Below, in pieces: positions 15,665 through 23,928 of a DNA stretch of 64,000 nucleotides. The stretch is from Planktothricoides sp. SR001 (GTDB lineage: Bacteria; Cyanobacteriota; Cyanobacteriia; Cyanobacteriales; Laspinemataceae). The translations under genes and the position numbers were made by a program. The stretch's first letter is position 1. Every line of letters begins with the position of its first letter. A model generated the notes under the pieces. It saw nothing but the letters and a program-made list of their open reading frames with translations. It searched no databases and had not been told where the DNA came from. The stretch is from NCBI RefSeq assembly GCF_001276715.1, contig NZ_LIUQ01000002.1, positions 206,093 through 270,092 of the forward strand. Reading direction: 5' to 3'.

Positions 15665-17740
15665 CTAAACAGGAGATGAGAGTAAATCTTGGTAAGCCGA
15701 TTCGATAGTTTTTAGCTGGGAAAGTACCTCCCCATCCAACATTTTCAGGCGGCTTAATTCCTGAGCATAATCAATCTCTTGGGATTGCTTTTGTGCCACC
15801 AAGTTGTCAAGTTCCCCTTGACGAGATTTAATATCCGCATTCAGCCGCTTGCTGACTTCGCGATCGTAGTCATTAAAACATTGCTCAACTACATCATAAA
15901 TCGATTGCCATTGAGATTGGGCTATTTCTGGAAGGGATTTAATAAACTCTTTCTTGGTAGCTTTGATAAATTCTTTCCGGGCTTCATCCGCTTGTAAAGC
16001 CCCCACTCCTAAACCTAATAAAGGAATGCCGATTAAACCAATGGAAGCGAGGGGGCCGGCAAACAATAATAAAAAGGTACTAATGCCAATTACCGCTACA
16101 TAATTGACCAGAATATTTTTCCAATCAAATCCAGCACTAGCCATCACTACCCCAGCCACATTTCCCGTAGTTAAGGAGAAAAAACCCATTGCCCAACTCG
16201 CCCAAGATGGCGCATCTTCTTCTAATTCAGTGTTAATTCCCCGGTTAAATTTTTTCCCGGTTAATTTCTCGTTAATCAGTTGAGTGACTTGAGTATAATT
16301 TGCCCCATATTTGGCAGCACTTTGGCTCAGTTGGGCAAAAGCATCAGCAATTTGTTTTTCCGCTGTCAGTTCCCATTCGGCAATTTTTTCATTCAGATAA
16401 CGCTCAAAAGCTTGCTGGAATTCCGCATTAAACTGTTCTCGTTTGCCCTTTTGCAGAGAATCTAAAAAACCGAGATTTGGCTGATACCGGACAAAATCCA
16501 ATTCAAAAGTCTTGCCTAAGTCTAAAATATAGGTGCGAAAAGAATCAGCCACTTTTTTGGCTTGCCGATCGCGCATTTCCCCAATTTCTTCCTGGAAGCG
16601 ATCGCGAATATCCGTCAACATTTCAAACTCTGGGGACACCGACGCAATCCGATTTTTCAACTCTTGCAAATCTTCCCCTAACAAAGGAATTCGACGGGCG
16701 ATCGCATCATGGCAATGGTTATAACTTTGACGGGCTAAAGTTCGCGCTTGGCGAAGTTCTGCCACCGCTCTTTCTTGAGTCAAAAAAGTATTTAAAGCCG
16801 CCATAAACCCAGGAAAACCCGTTCCTTCTAGGCTATCTTCTGGGTGTTTTAACCTGCGCCGCAAAGCATTAAGAGAACATAGCTCAAATACTCGTTCATC
16901 ATAAACATTAGCCCCATTAATTTGGCAATATTCTGCCAGATTAGTTTGGAAAAATTGCCGCAGTTTTGCCTCTGCCTCCGCCAATTCTGCCCCATCATCG
17001 ATATCAACCAGACCCAGGCGAATTTCATCCCAACCATTAATCAGGAAAAACACATTTAACCCGCGACCTTTGATATAATTATCTAAATAGCGGCGTTCAT
17101 TCAAAGTCAAAGGTTGTGCAGCCCGTAACACAAACAAAATAGCTTGACTATTATGCACATAATTTAACGATAACTCGTTGCGGGCTTCCGTATCATTTAG
17201 ACCGGGACTATCCACAATTTCCACCCCTTTTTCTAAAAGAGGTAAAGGATACTCGACTACCGCATAGTTAACATTAGGAAATGCGGCCTGATTTTCTCTT
17301 TCCAGCTTTTTCCCTTCATCGGGGTCGATAGTATATTTTTGCTTGAAAGTATTAAAATCGATAGTTTCTGGAAGTTTGCCTTCCTTAAAATAAACCGTAA
17401 CTTTTTTTTCTGGGCCATAACGTAACACTGTCAGCAAAGCCGTACAAGGATTCACATCACTGGGTAATAAGTTTTCCCCAATCAGCGCATTCAGTAACGT
17501 ACTTTTACCCCGTTTCATATCCCCCAAAACCAGCAGTCTAAATACTCCTGATTTTAGATTTTTACTGGCTAATTTTAGGTCTTCAATATCCGCGTCTAAT
17601 CCGAATTTTCCTGAGTTATTTTCGGCAACCTCTTCTGAATTAGACAAAATTTCAGCCATTTTTACCAGAGAGTCCGCCACATTCGAGCGGATACTGGCAA
17701 CTCGATCTAAGTTATTAATTAACCTGGTACTTTCCATCAT
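15665..17740 (-). CDS. Bacterial dynamin-like protein (BDLP family), copy 2
   Basis: The protein has 691 residues and aligns along its whole length with copy 1 (7666-9744): P-loop GDMKRGKST at 73-81, VDSPGLNDTEARNEL, FFLINGWDE in the G4 region, and a hydrophobic paddle near 545-600 (ILVNYVAVIGISTFLLLFAGPLASIG). Differences are spread along the protein, so the duplication is not recent. Known family role: GTP-dependent membrane binding and tubulation; BDLP paralogues may co-assemble. It is preceded on the same strand by a small membrane protein and separated from copy 1 by the RTX gene on the other strand. Confidence 0.95.
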   Translation of the reverse strand: MMESTRLINNLDRVASIRSNVADSLVKMAEILSNSEEVAENNSGKFGLDADIEDLKLASKNLKSGVFRLLVLGDMKRGKSTLLNALIGENLLPSDVNPCTALLTVLRYGPEKKVTVYFKEGKLPETIDFNTFKQKYTIDPDEGKKLERENQAAFPNVNYAVVEYPLPLLEKGVEIVDSPGLNDTEARNELSLNYVHNSQAILFVLRAAQPLTLNERRYLDNYIKGRGLNVFFLINGWDEIRLGLVDIDDGAELAEAEAKLRQFFQTNLAEYCQINGANVYDERVFELCSLNALRRRLKHPEDSLEGTGFPGFMAALNTFLTQERAVAELRQARTLARQSYNHCHDAIARRIPLLGEDLQELKNRIASVSPEFEMLTDIRDRFQEEIGEMRDRQAKKVADSFRTYILDLGKTFELDFVRYQPNLGFLDSLQKGKREQFNAEFQQAFERYLNEKIAEWELTAEKQIADAFAQLSQSAAKYGANYTQVTQLINEKLTGKKFNRGINTELEEDAPSWASWAMGFFSLTTGNVAGVVMASAGFDWKNILVNYVAVIGISTFLLLFAGPLASIGLIGIPLLGLGVGALQADEARKEFIKATKKEFIKSLPEIAQSQWQSIYDVVEQCFNDYDREVSKRLNADIKSRQGELDNLVAQKQSQEIDYAQELSRLKMLDGEVLSQLKTIESAYQDLLSSPV

Positions 17741-17761
17741 GGTAATGATTCCGATTAACTA

Positions 17762-17843
17762 TTATAGAGGTTATTATCGGGATTACAGAGTTTTTCTGGA
17801 TTCCCGCCTGCGCGGGAATGACAGGTTTTTTTGTAATTCATAA
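17762..17843. repeat. About 82-bp dispersed element containing the ATTCCCGC palindrome
   Basis: This stretch is, with a few differences, the reverse complement of 37477-37560. Its centre is the 20-bp palindrome at 17800-17819. It occupies the gap between the dynamin gene and the small membrane protein gene. Confidence 0.85.
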
Positions 17844-17860
17844 CTCTGAGAAGTGCTGTA

Positions 17861-18193
17861 TTATTTGACATTCACATCATCAGATTCAAAGAATATTTTG
17901 TAGGAAAACCAAGCAATTCCTCCAACGAGAATAAACCCAGCAATCCATGCTCCTAGCTGAATGGAGGCAATTCCGATTACCACAACTCCGACAAATTTAC
18001 CAATTTTAATTGCTTGTCTTGTCCATCGTTTCAGCTTATTTTCTGGCGGTGTATCTGGCACAGTTTTATAAAGAGGCGGTTCTTTTTGGTAGAGTTCATG
18101 CTCTAATTCCCTCAGTCGAATCGCCCGTTCGCGCTCTTCGATTTCTTTTTGTTTTGCCTCTAAGTCTTTTTCTGGGTTGTTAGAATTATTCAT
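17861..18193 (-). CDS. Small membrane protein with N-terminal charged coiled coil
   Basis: The protein has 110 residues. The N-terminal half is a highly charged helix (DLEAKQKEIEERERAIRLREL). A basic stretch follows (KLKRWTRQAIKIGKF), then two hydrophobic segments (about 66-85 and 86-100) separated by a glycine and ending in an acidic tail. It looks like a hairpin membrane protein with a cytoplasmic coiled coil. It is 120 bp upstream of, and on the same strand as, the second BDLP gene, so a partnership is possible but unproven. I do not recognise the family. Confidence 0.7.
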   Translation of the reverse strand: MNNSNNPEKDLEAKQKEIEERERAIRLRELEHELYQKEPPLYKTVPDTPPENKLKRWTRQAIKIGKFVGVVVIGIASIQLGAWIAGFILVGGIAWFSYKIFFESDDVNVK

Positions 18194-18350
18194 TTGATTT
18201 CACCCCTTCTATCTGGAAAAATTAATTCATTCAGATTGAATTAATTCATCTCTATTCCAATTATTGATTAAGCGAAAGTTTAATTGGTTTAGCCACATCT
18301 TTTATTATATTACCATATTTAATTCAGTTAACAATTCTTGATGATGGCGA

Positions 18351-18483
18351 AGAAACCCGGTTTCTGCGTTAACTTTGGCCAAATTACAAAGATTTTATTA
18401 AGAAACCCGGTTTCTGAAAGCCCCAAAAAAACCATCTGCTATAAGGCCAAATCACAAAAATTTAAGAAAAAAACCCGGTTTCT
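18351..18483. repeat. REPIN-like array D (C forms only)
   Basis: C forms lie at 18351-18365 and 18401-18415 (50 bp apart, but in direct orientation), with a near copy at 18469-18483. It lies in the leader between the small membrane protein gene and ilvA. Nothing else is recognised in 18194-18559. Confidence 0.9.
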
Positions 18484-18559
18484 GTTCCCTCTGGGGACGA
18501 ATGCGATCGCTTTAAGATAAAATTGCCTCACATTCACCGAAAGAACGAACCATTGCCTC

Positions 18560-20071
18560 ATGCGTTGCGATTACCTGGTACAAATTCTCACCGCCCGTGT
18601 CTATGATGTTGCCCAAGAAACGCCTCTAGAATTAGCCACAAACCTCTCAGCCCGACTCAATAATAAACTGCTGCTAAAGCGAGAGGATATGCAGTCAGTT
18701 TTTTCCTTCAAGTTGCGGGGGGCATATAACAAAATGGCCCAACTGCCCCCAGAAGAACTTGCCCAAGGAGTCATTGCCGCCTCCGCAGGCAACCACGCCC
18801 AAGGAGTCGCCCTGTCAGCCCGTCACCTAGGCACCCAAGCGATTATCGTCATGCCCGTGACCACCCCCCAAGTGAAAATTGATGCGGTCAAAGCCAGAGG
18901 CGGACAAGTGGTATTACATGGGGAAACCTATGACGAAGCCTACGCCCACGCCCGTCAACTCGAAGTAGAAAAAGGCTTAACTTTTATTCATCCCTTTGAC
19001 GATCCTGACGTGATCGCCGGTCAGGGAACTATTGGCATGGAAATTTTACGCCAATATCAGCAGCCAATTCATGCCATTTTTGTCGCCATTGGTGGCGGCG
19101 GGTTAATTTCCGGCATTGCCGCTTATGTGAAACGGTTGCGCCCAGAAATCAAGATTATTGGGGTGGAACCCGTTGATGCGGATGCCATGCATCAATCCCT
19201 CAAAGCCAGAAAACGGGTGAAATTGTCCCAGGTGGGCTTATTTGCCGATGGGGTAGCGGTCCGAGAAGTGGGGGAAGAAACCTTTCGCCTCTGTCAAGAA
19301 TATGTGGATGACATTATTTTGGTGGATACGGACGATACTTGCGCCGCGATTAAAGATGTGTTTGAGGATACCCGGTCAATCTTAGAACCCGCTGGGGCAT
19401 TGGCGATCGCTGGGGCCAAAGCTTATGTGGAGAGAACACAAATCCGAGGACAAACCCTGGTTGCCGTCGCTTGCGGCGCTAACATGAACTTCGATCGCCT
19501 CCGGTTTGTGGCGGAACGGGCGGAATTTGGGGAACGTCGGGAAGCCATCTTTGCCGTCACCATTCCCGAAACCCCTGGCAGTTTGCGGCGATTTTGCGAC
19601 TGCTTGGGCAAACGGCAGCTTACCGAATTTAACTATCGCATCGCCGATCGAAAACAAGCCCATATTTTTGTTGGGGTGCAAGTCACCAACCGGGCTGATG
19701 CCGTGAAAATCGTGGAAACCTTTGAAGCCAATGGCTTAAAAACCCTCGATTTAACCGATGACGAACTGACCAAAATGCACTTGCGGCACATGGTTGGCGG
19801 ACATTCTCCCCTCGCGCATAATGAGTTACTGTACCGCTTCGAGTTTCCCGAACGTCCCGGCGCCCTAATGAAATTTGTCGCCTCCATGAGTCCCAACTGG
19901 AATATCAGCCTATTTCACTATAGAAATAATGGCGCGGACTATGGCCGAATTGTGGTCGGAATGCAAGTTCCTCCAGAAGAAATGCAGGAATGGCAAGCAT
20001 TTCTCGATACCCTCGGTTATCGCTACTGGGATGAAAATCATAATCCGGCTTATCAGTTATTTTTGGCCTAG
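18560..20071 (+). CDS. ilvA: Threonine ammonia-lyase, biosynthetic
   Basis: The protein has 503 residues, the normal length for the biosynthetic form. Pyridoxal-phosphate lysine is Lys51 in SFKLRGAYNKM, the substrate or phosphate loop is SAGNHAQG (about 75-82), and the glycine-rich cofactor loop is GGGGLISG (about 177-184). Two C-terminal ACT-like domains (about 325-410 and 420-500) bind isoleucine or valine in the family. It deaminates threonine to 2-oxobutanoate, the first step of isoleucine synthesis, in the cytoplasm. It is monocistronic and flanked by repeat arrays on both sides. The ATG at 18560 gives MRCDYLVQILTARVYDVA, as expected. Confidence 0.97.
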   Translation: MRCDYLVQILTARVYDVAQETPLELATNLSARLNNKLLLKREDMQSVFSFKLRGAYNKMAQLPPEELAQGVIAASAGNHAQGVALSARHLGTQAIIVMPVTTPQVKIDAVKARGGQVVLHGETYDEAYAHARQLEVEKGLTFIHPFDDPDVIAGQGTIGMEILRQYQQPIHAIFVAIGGGGLISGIAAYVKRLRPEIKIIGVEPVDADAMHQSLKARKRVKLSQVGLFADGVAVREVGEETFRLCQEYVDDIILVDTDDTCAAIKDVFEDTRSILEPAGALAIAGAKAYVERTQIRGQTLVAVACGANMNFDRLRFVAERAEFGERREAIFAVTIPETPGSLRRFCDCLGKRQLTEFNYRIADRKQAHIFVGVQVTNRADAVKIVETFEANGLKTLDLTDDELTKMHLRHMVGGHSPLAHNELLYRFEFPERPGALMKFVASMSPNWNISLFHYRNNGADYGRIVVGMQVPPEEMQEWQAFLDTLGYRYWDENHNPAYQLFLA

Positions 20072-20085
20072 TTAGGGTTCAGAAA

Positions 20086-20486
20086 CCTGGAGGGGTGGGA
20101 AACCTGGAGGGGTTAGAAACCGGGTTTCTATGTAGGGGCCTGTGGGGTGGCAAAGGTTAACTGAAGAAACCCGGTTTCTTGTCCCTGGGGTGGCAGAAAC
20201 CTGGAGGGGTTAGAAACCGGGTTTCTATGTAAGGGCCTGTGGGGTGGCAAAGGTTAACTGAAGAAACCCGGTTTCTTGTCCCTGGGGTGGCAGAAACCTG
20301 GAGGGGTTAGAAACCGGGTTTCTATGTAGGGGCTTGTGGGGTGGCAAAGGTTAACTGAAGAAACCCGGTTTCTTGTCCCTGGGGTGGCAGAAACCTGGAG
20401 GGGTTAGAAACCGGGTTTCTATGTAGGGGCCTGTGGGGTGGCAAAGGTTAACTGAAGAAACCCGGTTTCTTGTCCCGGTTTCTTGT
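20086..20486. repeat. REPIN-like array E (exact 97-bp period, 4 doublets)
   Basis: G forms are at 20115, 20212, 20309 and 20406, and C forms at 20165, 20262, 20359 and 20456. Every doublet is spaced 50 bp and every unit is 97 bp. The spacer (ATGTAGGGGCCTGTGGGG...) differs from the other arrays. Units differ by only one or two bases, so the amplification is recent. It ends with a partial C form near 20475. Confidence 0.97.
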
Positions 20487-20555
20487 TTGCCGAAGTATTT
20501 TTAAACATCTAAATAGCATAAAATAAAAAGAGATGACCCCTAGAATCTTTTAAGA

Positions 20556-21002
20556 ATGGCAGGACAACCCTTTCTGACAGATCCCCAAAGAAAACGACTC
20601 CAAAAGGCTTTACGAGAAAGCGAATGCCCTAGATTTCGGGAGCACGCCCTGATTCTCCTGTTGAAACATGACGGCAAAACCTATGAGGAAATTGCTGACT
20701 TTATTGGGTGTTCTTATAGAACCGTGGCTTATTGGTGCGTACATGGGGATCCAGACAATCTCGAAACCATGAAAGACCGACGGGAACAGGGGAATTATCG
20801 CAAAGCAGACAGTGATTATATCGACTTATTGCTTAAAATCGTTCATCAAAAGCCTAATGAATTGGGCTATGAAAGTGAATTTTGGACCAGTGGACGATTA
20901 GCGGCTTATCTGGCTGAAAAAACCGGAATTGAATTAAGTGGCACTCAGGTGATCCGCATTTTGCGTAAGCATAAAGTCCGCTTGCCCCGCAGTCGAGTTT
21001 AA
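20556..21002 (+). CDS. Helix-turn-helix half of an IS630-family transposase
   Basis: The protein has 148 residues. The N-terminus holds a helix-turn-helix (KTYEEIADFIGCSYRTVAYW), and a second winged-helix-like segment is at WTSGRLAAYLAEKTGIELSGTQVIRILRK. This matches the DNA-binding half of IS630/Tc1-type transposases. The DDE catalytic half should follow, but the frame stops after RLPRSRV and the next 110 bp are GC-rich repeat. It is therefore either a truncated transposase or a stand-alone DNA-binding protein. It lies immediately after array E. Without the catalytic domain it cannot transpose by itself. Confidence 0.8.
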   Translation: MAGQPFLTDPQRKRLQKALRESECPRFREHALILLLKHDGKTYEEIADFIGCSYRTVAYWCVHGDPDNLETMKDRREQGNYRKADSDYIDLLLKIVHQKPNELGYESEFWTSGRLAAYLAEKTGIELSGTQVIRILRKHKVRLPRSRV

Positions 21003-21114
21003 TTGGCGCGATCGCCCCTGTGCGGCTAGATCCAGAAGCGGATTCGCTCGCGCAGCGGTGCGGAGCACTTTGGCGGGTTCGTGGGTGCTGTCCCCCGTTA
21101 CCCCCCATCATTGT
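21003..21114. repeat. GC-rich repeat stretch
   Basis: It contains GCGGATTCGCTCGCGCAGCG and AGCGGTGCGGAGCACTT; the latter recurs at 32604-32620 inside a coding sequence. No gene is present. It marks the point where the transposase frame is cut. Confidence 0.7.
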
Positions 21115-21597
21115 TTAAGCGTCGCGAGTCCGGGCTAAAGTTTCCCCCACGGCTAAACGAACATCTTTAAGTTGAGTAATCACGGAACGAGTAATTAATT
21201 TTCCAGACTCTACGACCACTTCCCCAGTCAGAGGGTGAAGTAAAGGTTGTTCCGTTCGTCTGCCAATTAATGCTTCAATATCTTCGATCGCGTCAATATA
21301 CATACCAGCGGGCACTTCTACCACCACCCCTTCACCCAGGACTCGTGACTGACAGGCAAGGCGAGAATTGGGTTTGGCGGTGGTAATCACTTCTAGGGTG
21401 CGCTGTTCCCGTTTAGAGATGCCGGAAAGACTTTCCATCCCGTCTTTGATGTAAACATGGCAAGTCGCGCACATTCCCCGTCCGCCACATTCTTTGAGAA
21501 CGTGCAAGTCTTCTTGCAACAGTGCGGATAAAAGATTAGCGTTAGTCTGAATTTCCGTATTTTGGGCGATCGGTTCTAGCCTGACAGTTTTAACCAT
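21115..21597 (-). CDS. 2Fe-2S ferredoxin-like protein
   Basis: The protein has 160 residues. The cluster motif is C-GGRGM-C-AT-C with a fourth cysteine in RLACQSRV, that is, C-x5-C-x2-C...C, as in plant-type or adrenodoxin-type ferredoxins. The fold spans about residues 1-100. A C-terminal extension of about 60 residues (EDIEALIGRRTEQPLLHPLTGEVVVESG...) is unlike photosynthetic PetF (about 97 residues). Role: single-electron carrier with unknown partners. It is divergently transcribed from the kinase gene at 21805. Confidence 0.92.
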   Translation of the reverse strand: MVKTVRLEPIAQNTEIQTNANLLSALLQEDLHVLKECGGRGMCATCHVYIKDGMESLSGISKREQRTLEVITTAKPNSRLACQSRVLGEGVVVEVPAGMYIDAIEDIEALIGRRTEQPLLHPLTGEVVVESGKLITRSVITQLKDVRLAVGETLARTRDA

Positions 21598-21804
21598 ATT
21601 GTGCTGATGAGCGTGTAATCTATTTAAATCTATAACTCAATCAGCGGTGATTGTGGGCAAAAGCGGCGGCAAAGGTAAATTTTTATTTGAGTCAGTACGG
21701 TGCAGGGACAAAATTAGCACAAAAAATACAAATTGCTTCGATGTTCACATCGGAGCGACAATAATCATAGTTTAAGTGGCATAACATGGGGGCAAACCAG
21801 CCGT

Positions 21805-23778
21805 ATGAAGGAGTGGGTTCAAGATAGTAAATCGCGGTCTCTTAGCCGACAGCTTCCGAAATACCGCGTTTTGGCCCGGGTGGGACAGGGACAATTTGGC
21901 CAGGTTTTTTGTGCCGTAGAACGGCAAACCGGCCAACTGGTGGCATTGAAGGAAATCACCCACCGTCGCTTATCCACATCTAAGTTTTTACGAGAATTGG
22001 GGTCACTGTTGACCTTACAACATCCCAACATTGTCACCTGTCGCGCTTTTGAAGCCACCACCACGGCGCGATATTTGGTCATGGATTACTGTGAAGGCGG
22101 CACCTTGCGTGAGTTGCTAGAGTCGGAAAATTCCCTTTCCTTGGGTGAAGCCTTAACTATTATGCAAGGAATTCTGGCGGGACTAGAACAAGCTCACCGT
22201 CACGGAATTATTCACTGTGATATTAAGCCAGAAAATATCCTCCTGGGATTAGATGCCGGGATGTGGTTGCCGCGCTTATCGGATTTTGGCATTGCCCGTC
22301 GCTTGTCAGAAATCGCTCAAAATCGAGGCACCGTAGAATCAGCGGACGGGAGTATTGATGTGGTGGGAGCGCCTGCTTATACGTCCCCGGAAGCATTTTA
22401 TGGGATGTATTCTCGCTCCTCGGATATTTATGCGATGGGAATTGTGTTTTTTGAACTGTTGCTGGGTGATCGTCCTTTTACGGGAATACCAGAACGGTTG
22501 ATGTGGGCGCATTTAAATCAACCCCTGGAAATTCCCGTTGGTCTGCCAGAACCTTTGCAGGCCATTTTGAAACAGGCTTTGGCCAAGTTGAAAGGGCGCC
22601 GCTATGGGACAGCGGCAAAAATGTCAGAGGCGATCGCGCAAGTAATGAATCATCCAGAGATTTTACCCTTGATGGCAAGACCTCTGCCCTTCAAAGAAGC
22701 TGACCCCAACAAAGATGAGGACAGAATACAAGTGCCAAATATTTGTATCTTTGACCAGCAAGAATTACCTGGTGTTTTAACAGGTCTATGTTCAGGACAT
22801 GGTAATCTTTACGGAATTTTCCAGCAAAACACAGTTTTGAACTGGCAGCCATGCCAAACCGAGGCAATACACCTAAATTTCCCAGAACCGGTTCAGGAAA
22901 TTATCCCTTTGGCAAATAGCTGTTTAGTGAGTACCTGTGAGTTAGACCCAGGGAAAAGCGGATCGATTTACTGGGTATCGGCAAAATCTAGGCAACCTCA
23001 CCGCTTGTTGAAGTTTAAACAAGGGTTTACGGTAGCGGCTGACCCTTGTGGTCAATCGTTGGTGGTGGCAGTTTTGAGCCAGCCGGAAAAAAAGACTCTG
23101 CGATTTGGGTTTTATTCCTTGGGAACCGATCAAGATGGAAACAAACCACCGCCGGTGAAGTTGTTAAAAAGCCTTTCTCTGTCCGTGGGTATGTTGCCCC
23201 AGTTGATGTTTCTGGATCGCCGTCATGTATTAAGCGTCTGGCACAGCCGCGAAGCCAAAAAGCCCCAAACTATCTTTAAGATGTATAGCCGTAAGGGGAC
23301 GCAGATGGGTTCGGTGCGATCGCCTCTTCTCTTTGAGCGACTGATTTTCACCGATGCCCCAGGGATTTTGTTTGGCATTGTCCGGGAGCCCAGACCCGCC
23401 GTCTGGCGGATCCAGCTTTTCCCCATGCAACTGATGCGAATTCCCCTAGAAACCATGCCAACTTGTTTATCTCCCATCCCCGGAGGCTGTCTGTTAGCCA
23501 ATGCTAAAGGTGAAATCACCTGTTTGGATCGCCAAGGACAGAATAATGGTAAGTTTCAATTTGGCTTCCAGGCTCCCCTGGGATTTGGGTTTTGGACTGG
23601 AACAGAAGCTGAAACCGCTGAAACCACCGCTGAAACCACCGCTGAAACCGCTGAAACCACCGCTGAAACCAAAGATATCACCAACATCACCAACAATTTT
23701 CTCGGTCTAGCTGGGGTCACAGAGGCGGCGAATGGTAGCTGTATTTCTTTTATTCAAATCAAGAAACCGGGTTTCTGA
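21805..23778 (+). CDS. Serine/threonine protein kinase with C-terminal sensor-like region
   Basis: The protein has 657 residues from ATG 21805 (MKEWVQD); the frame is open further upstream to a TTG at 21733. The Hanks-type kinase domain is at about 18-280: glycine loop GQGQFGQVF, VALKEI lysine, catalytic HCDIKPEN, SDFGIARR and an APAYTSPE activation segment. Residues from about 300 to 600 form a beta-rich region that may be a propeller sensor. There is no clear membrane helix. The tail is odd: a run of ET/TAET repeats from 23608-23673, then the last codons (IKKPGF and stop) come from the AGAAACCGGGTTTCT element at 23762, so a repeat supplies the current C-terminus. Confidence 0.93.
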   Translation: MKEWVQDSKSRSLSRQLPKYRVLARVGQGQFGQVFCAVERQTGQLVALKEITHRRLSTSKFLRELGSLLTLQHPNIVTCRAFEATTTARYLVMDYCEGGTLRELLESENSLSLGEALTIMQGILAGLEQAHRHGIIHCDIKPENILLGLDAGMWLPRLSDFGIARRLSEIAQNRGTVESADGSIDVVGAPAYTSPEAFYGMYSRSSDIYAMGIVFFELLLGDRPFTGIPERLMWAHLNQPLEIPVGLPEPLQAILKQALAKLKGRRYGTAAKMSEAIAQVMNHPEILPLMARPLPFKEADPNKDEDRIQVPNICIFDQQELPGVLTGLCSGHGNLYGIFQQNTVLNWQPCQTEAIHLNFPEPVQEIIPLANSCLVSTCELDPGKSGSIYWVSAKSRQPHRLLKFKQGFTVAADPCGQSLVVAVLSQPEKKTLRFGFYSLGTDQDGNKPPPVKLLKSLSLSVGMLPQLMFLDRRHVLSVWHSREAKKPQTIFKMYSRKGTQMGSVRSPLLFERLIFTDAPGILFGIVREPRPAVWRIQLFPMQLMRIPLETMPTCLSPIPGGCLLANAKGEITCLDRQGQNNGKFQFGFQAPLGFGFWTGTEAETAETTAETTAETAETTAETKDITNITNNFLGLAGVTEAANGSCISFIQIKKPGF

Positions 23779-23889
23779 ATTTAAGTGCTGATTTTTGGCC
23801 TAAATTGACACATAAACCCGGTTTCTGCCCCAAGTTTCTGAATTTAAGTGCTGATTTTTGGCCTAAATTGACACATAAACCCGGTTTCT
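23762..23889. repeat. REPIN-like element F with a local 63-bp duplication
   Basis: A G form at 23762-23776 is followed 50 bp later by a near-C form at 23812 (ATAAACCCGGTTTCT). The segment TTTCTGAATTTAAGTGCTGA... is then repeated once with a second near-C form at 23875. It overlaps the last codons of the kinase gene. Confidence 0.9.
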
Positions 23890-23928
23890 GGAAATCTAGA
23901 GTATCAACATACAACATCAACTTCAAAA

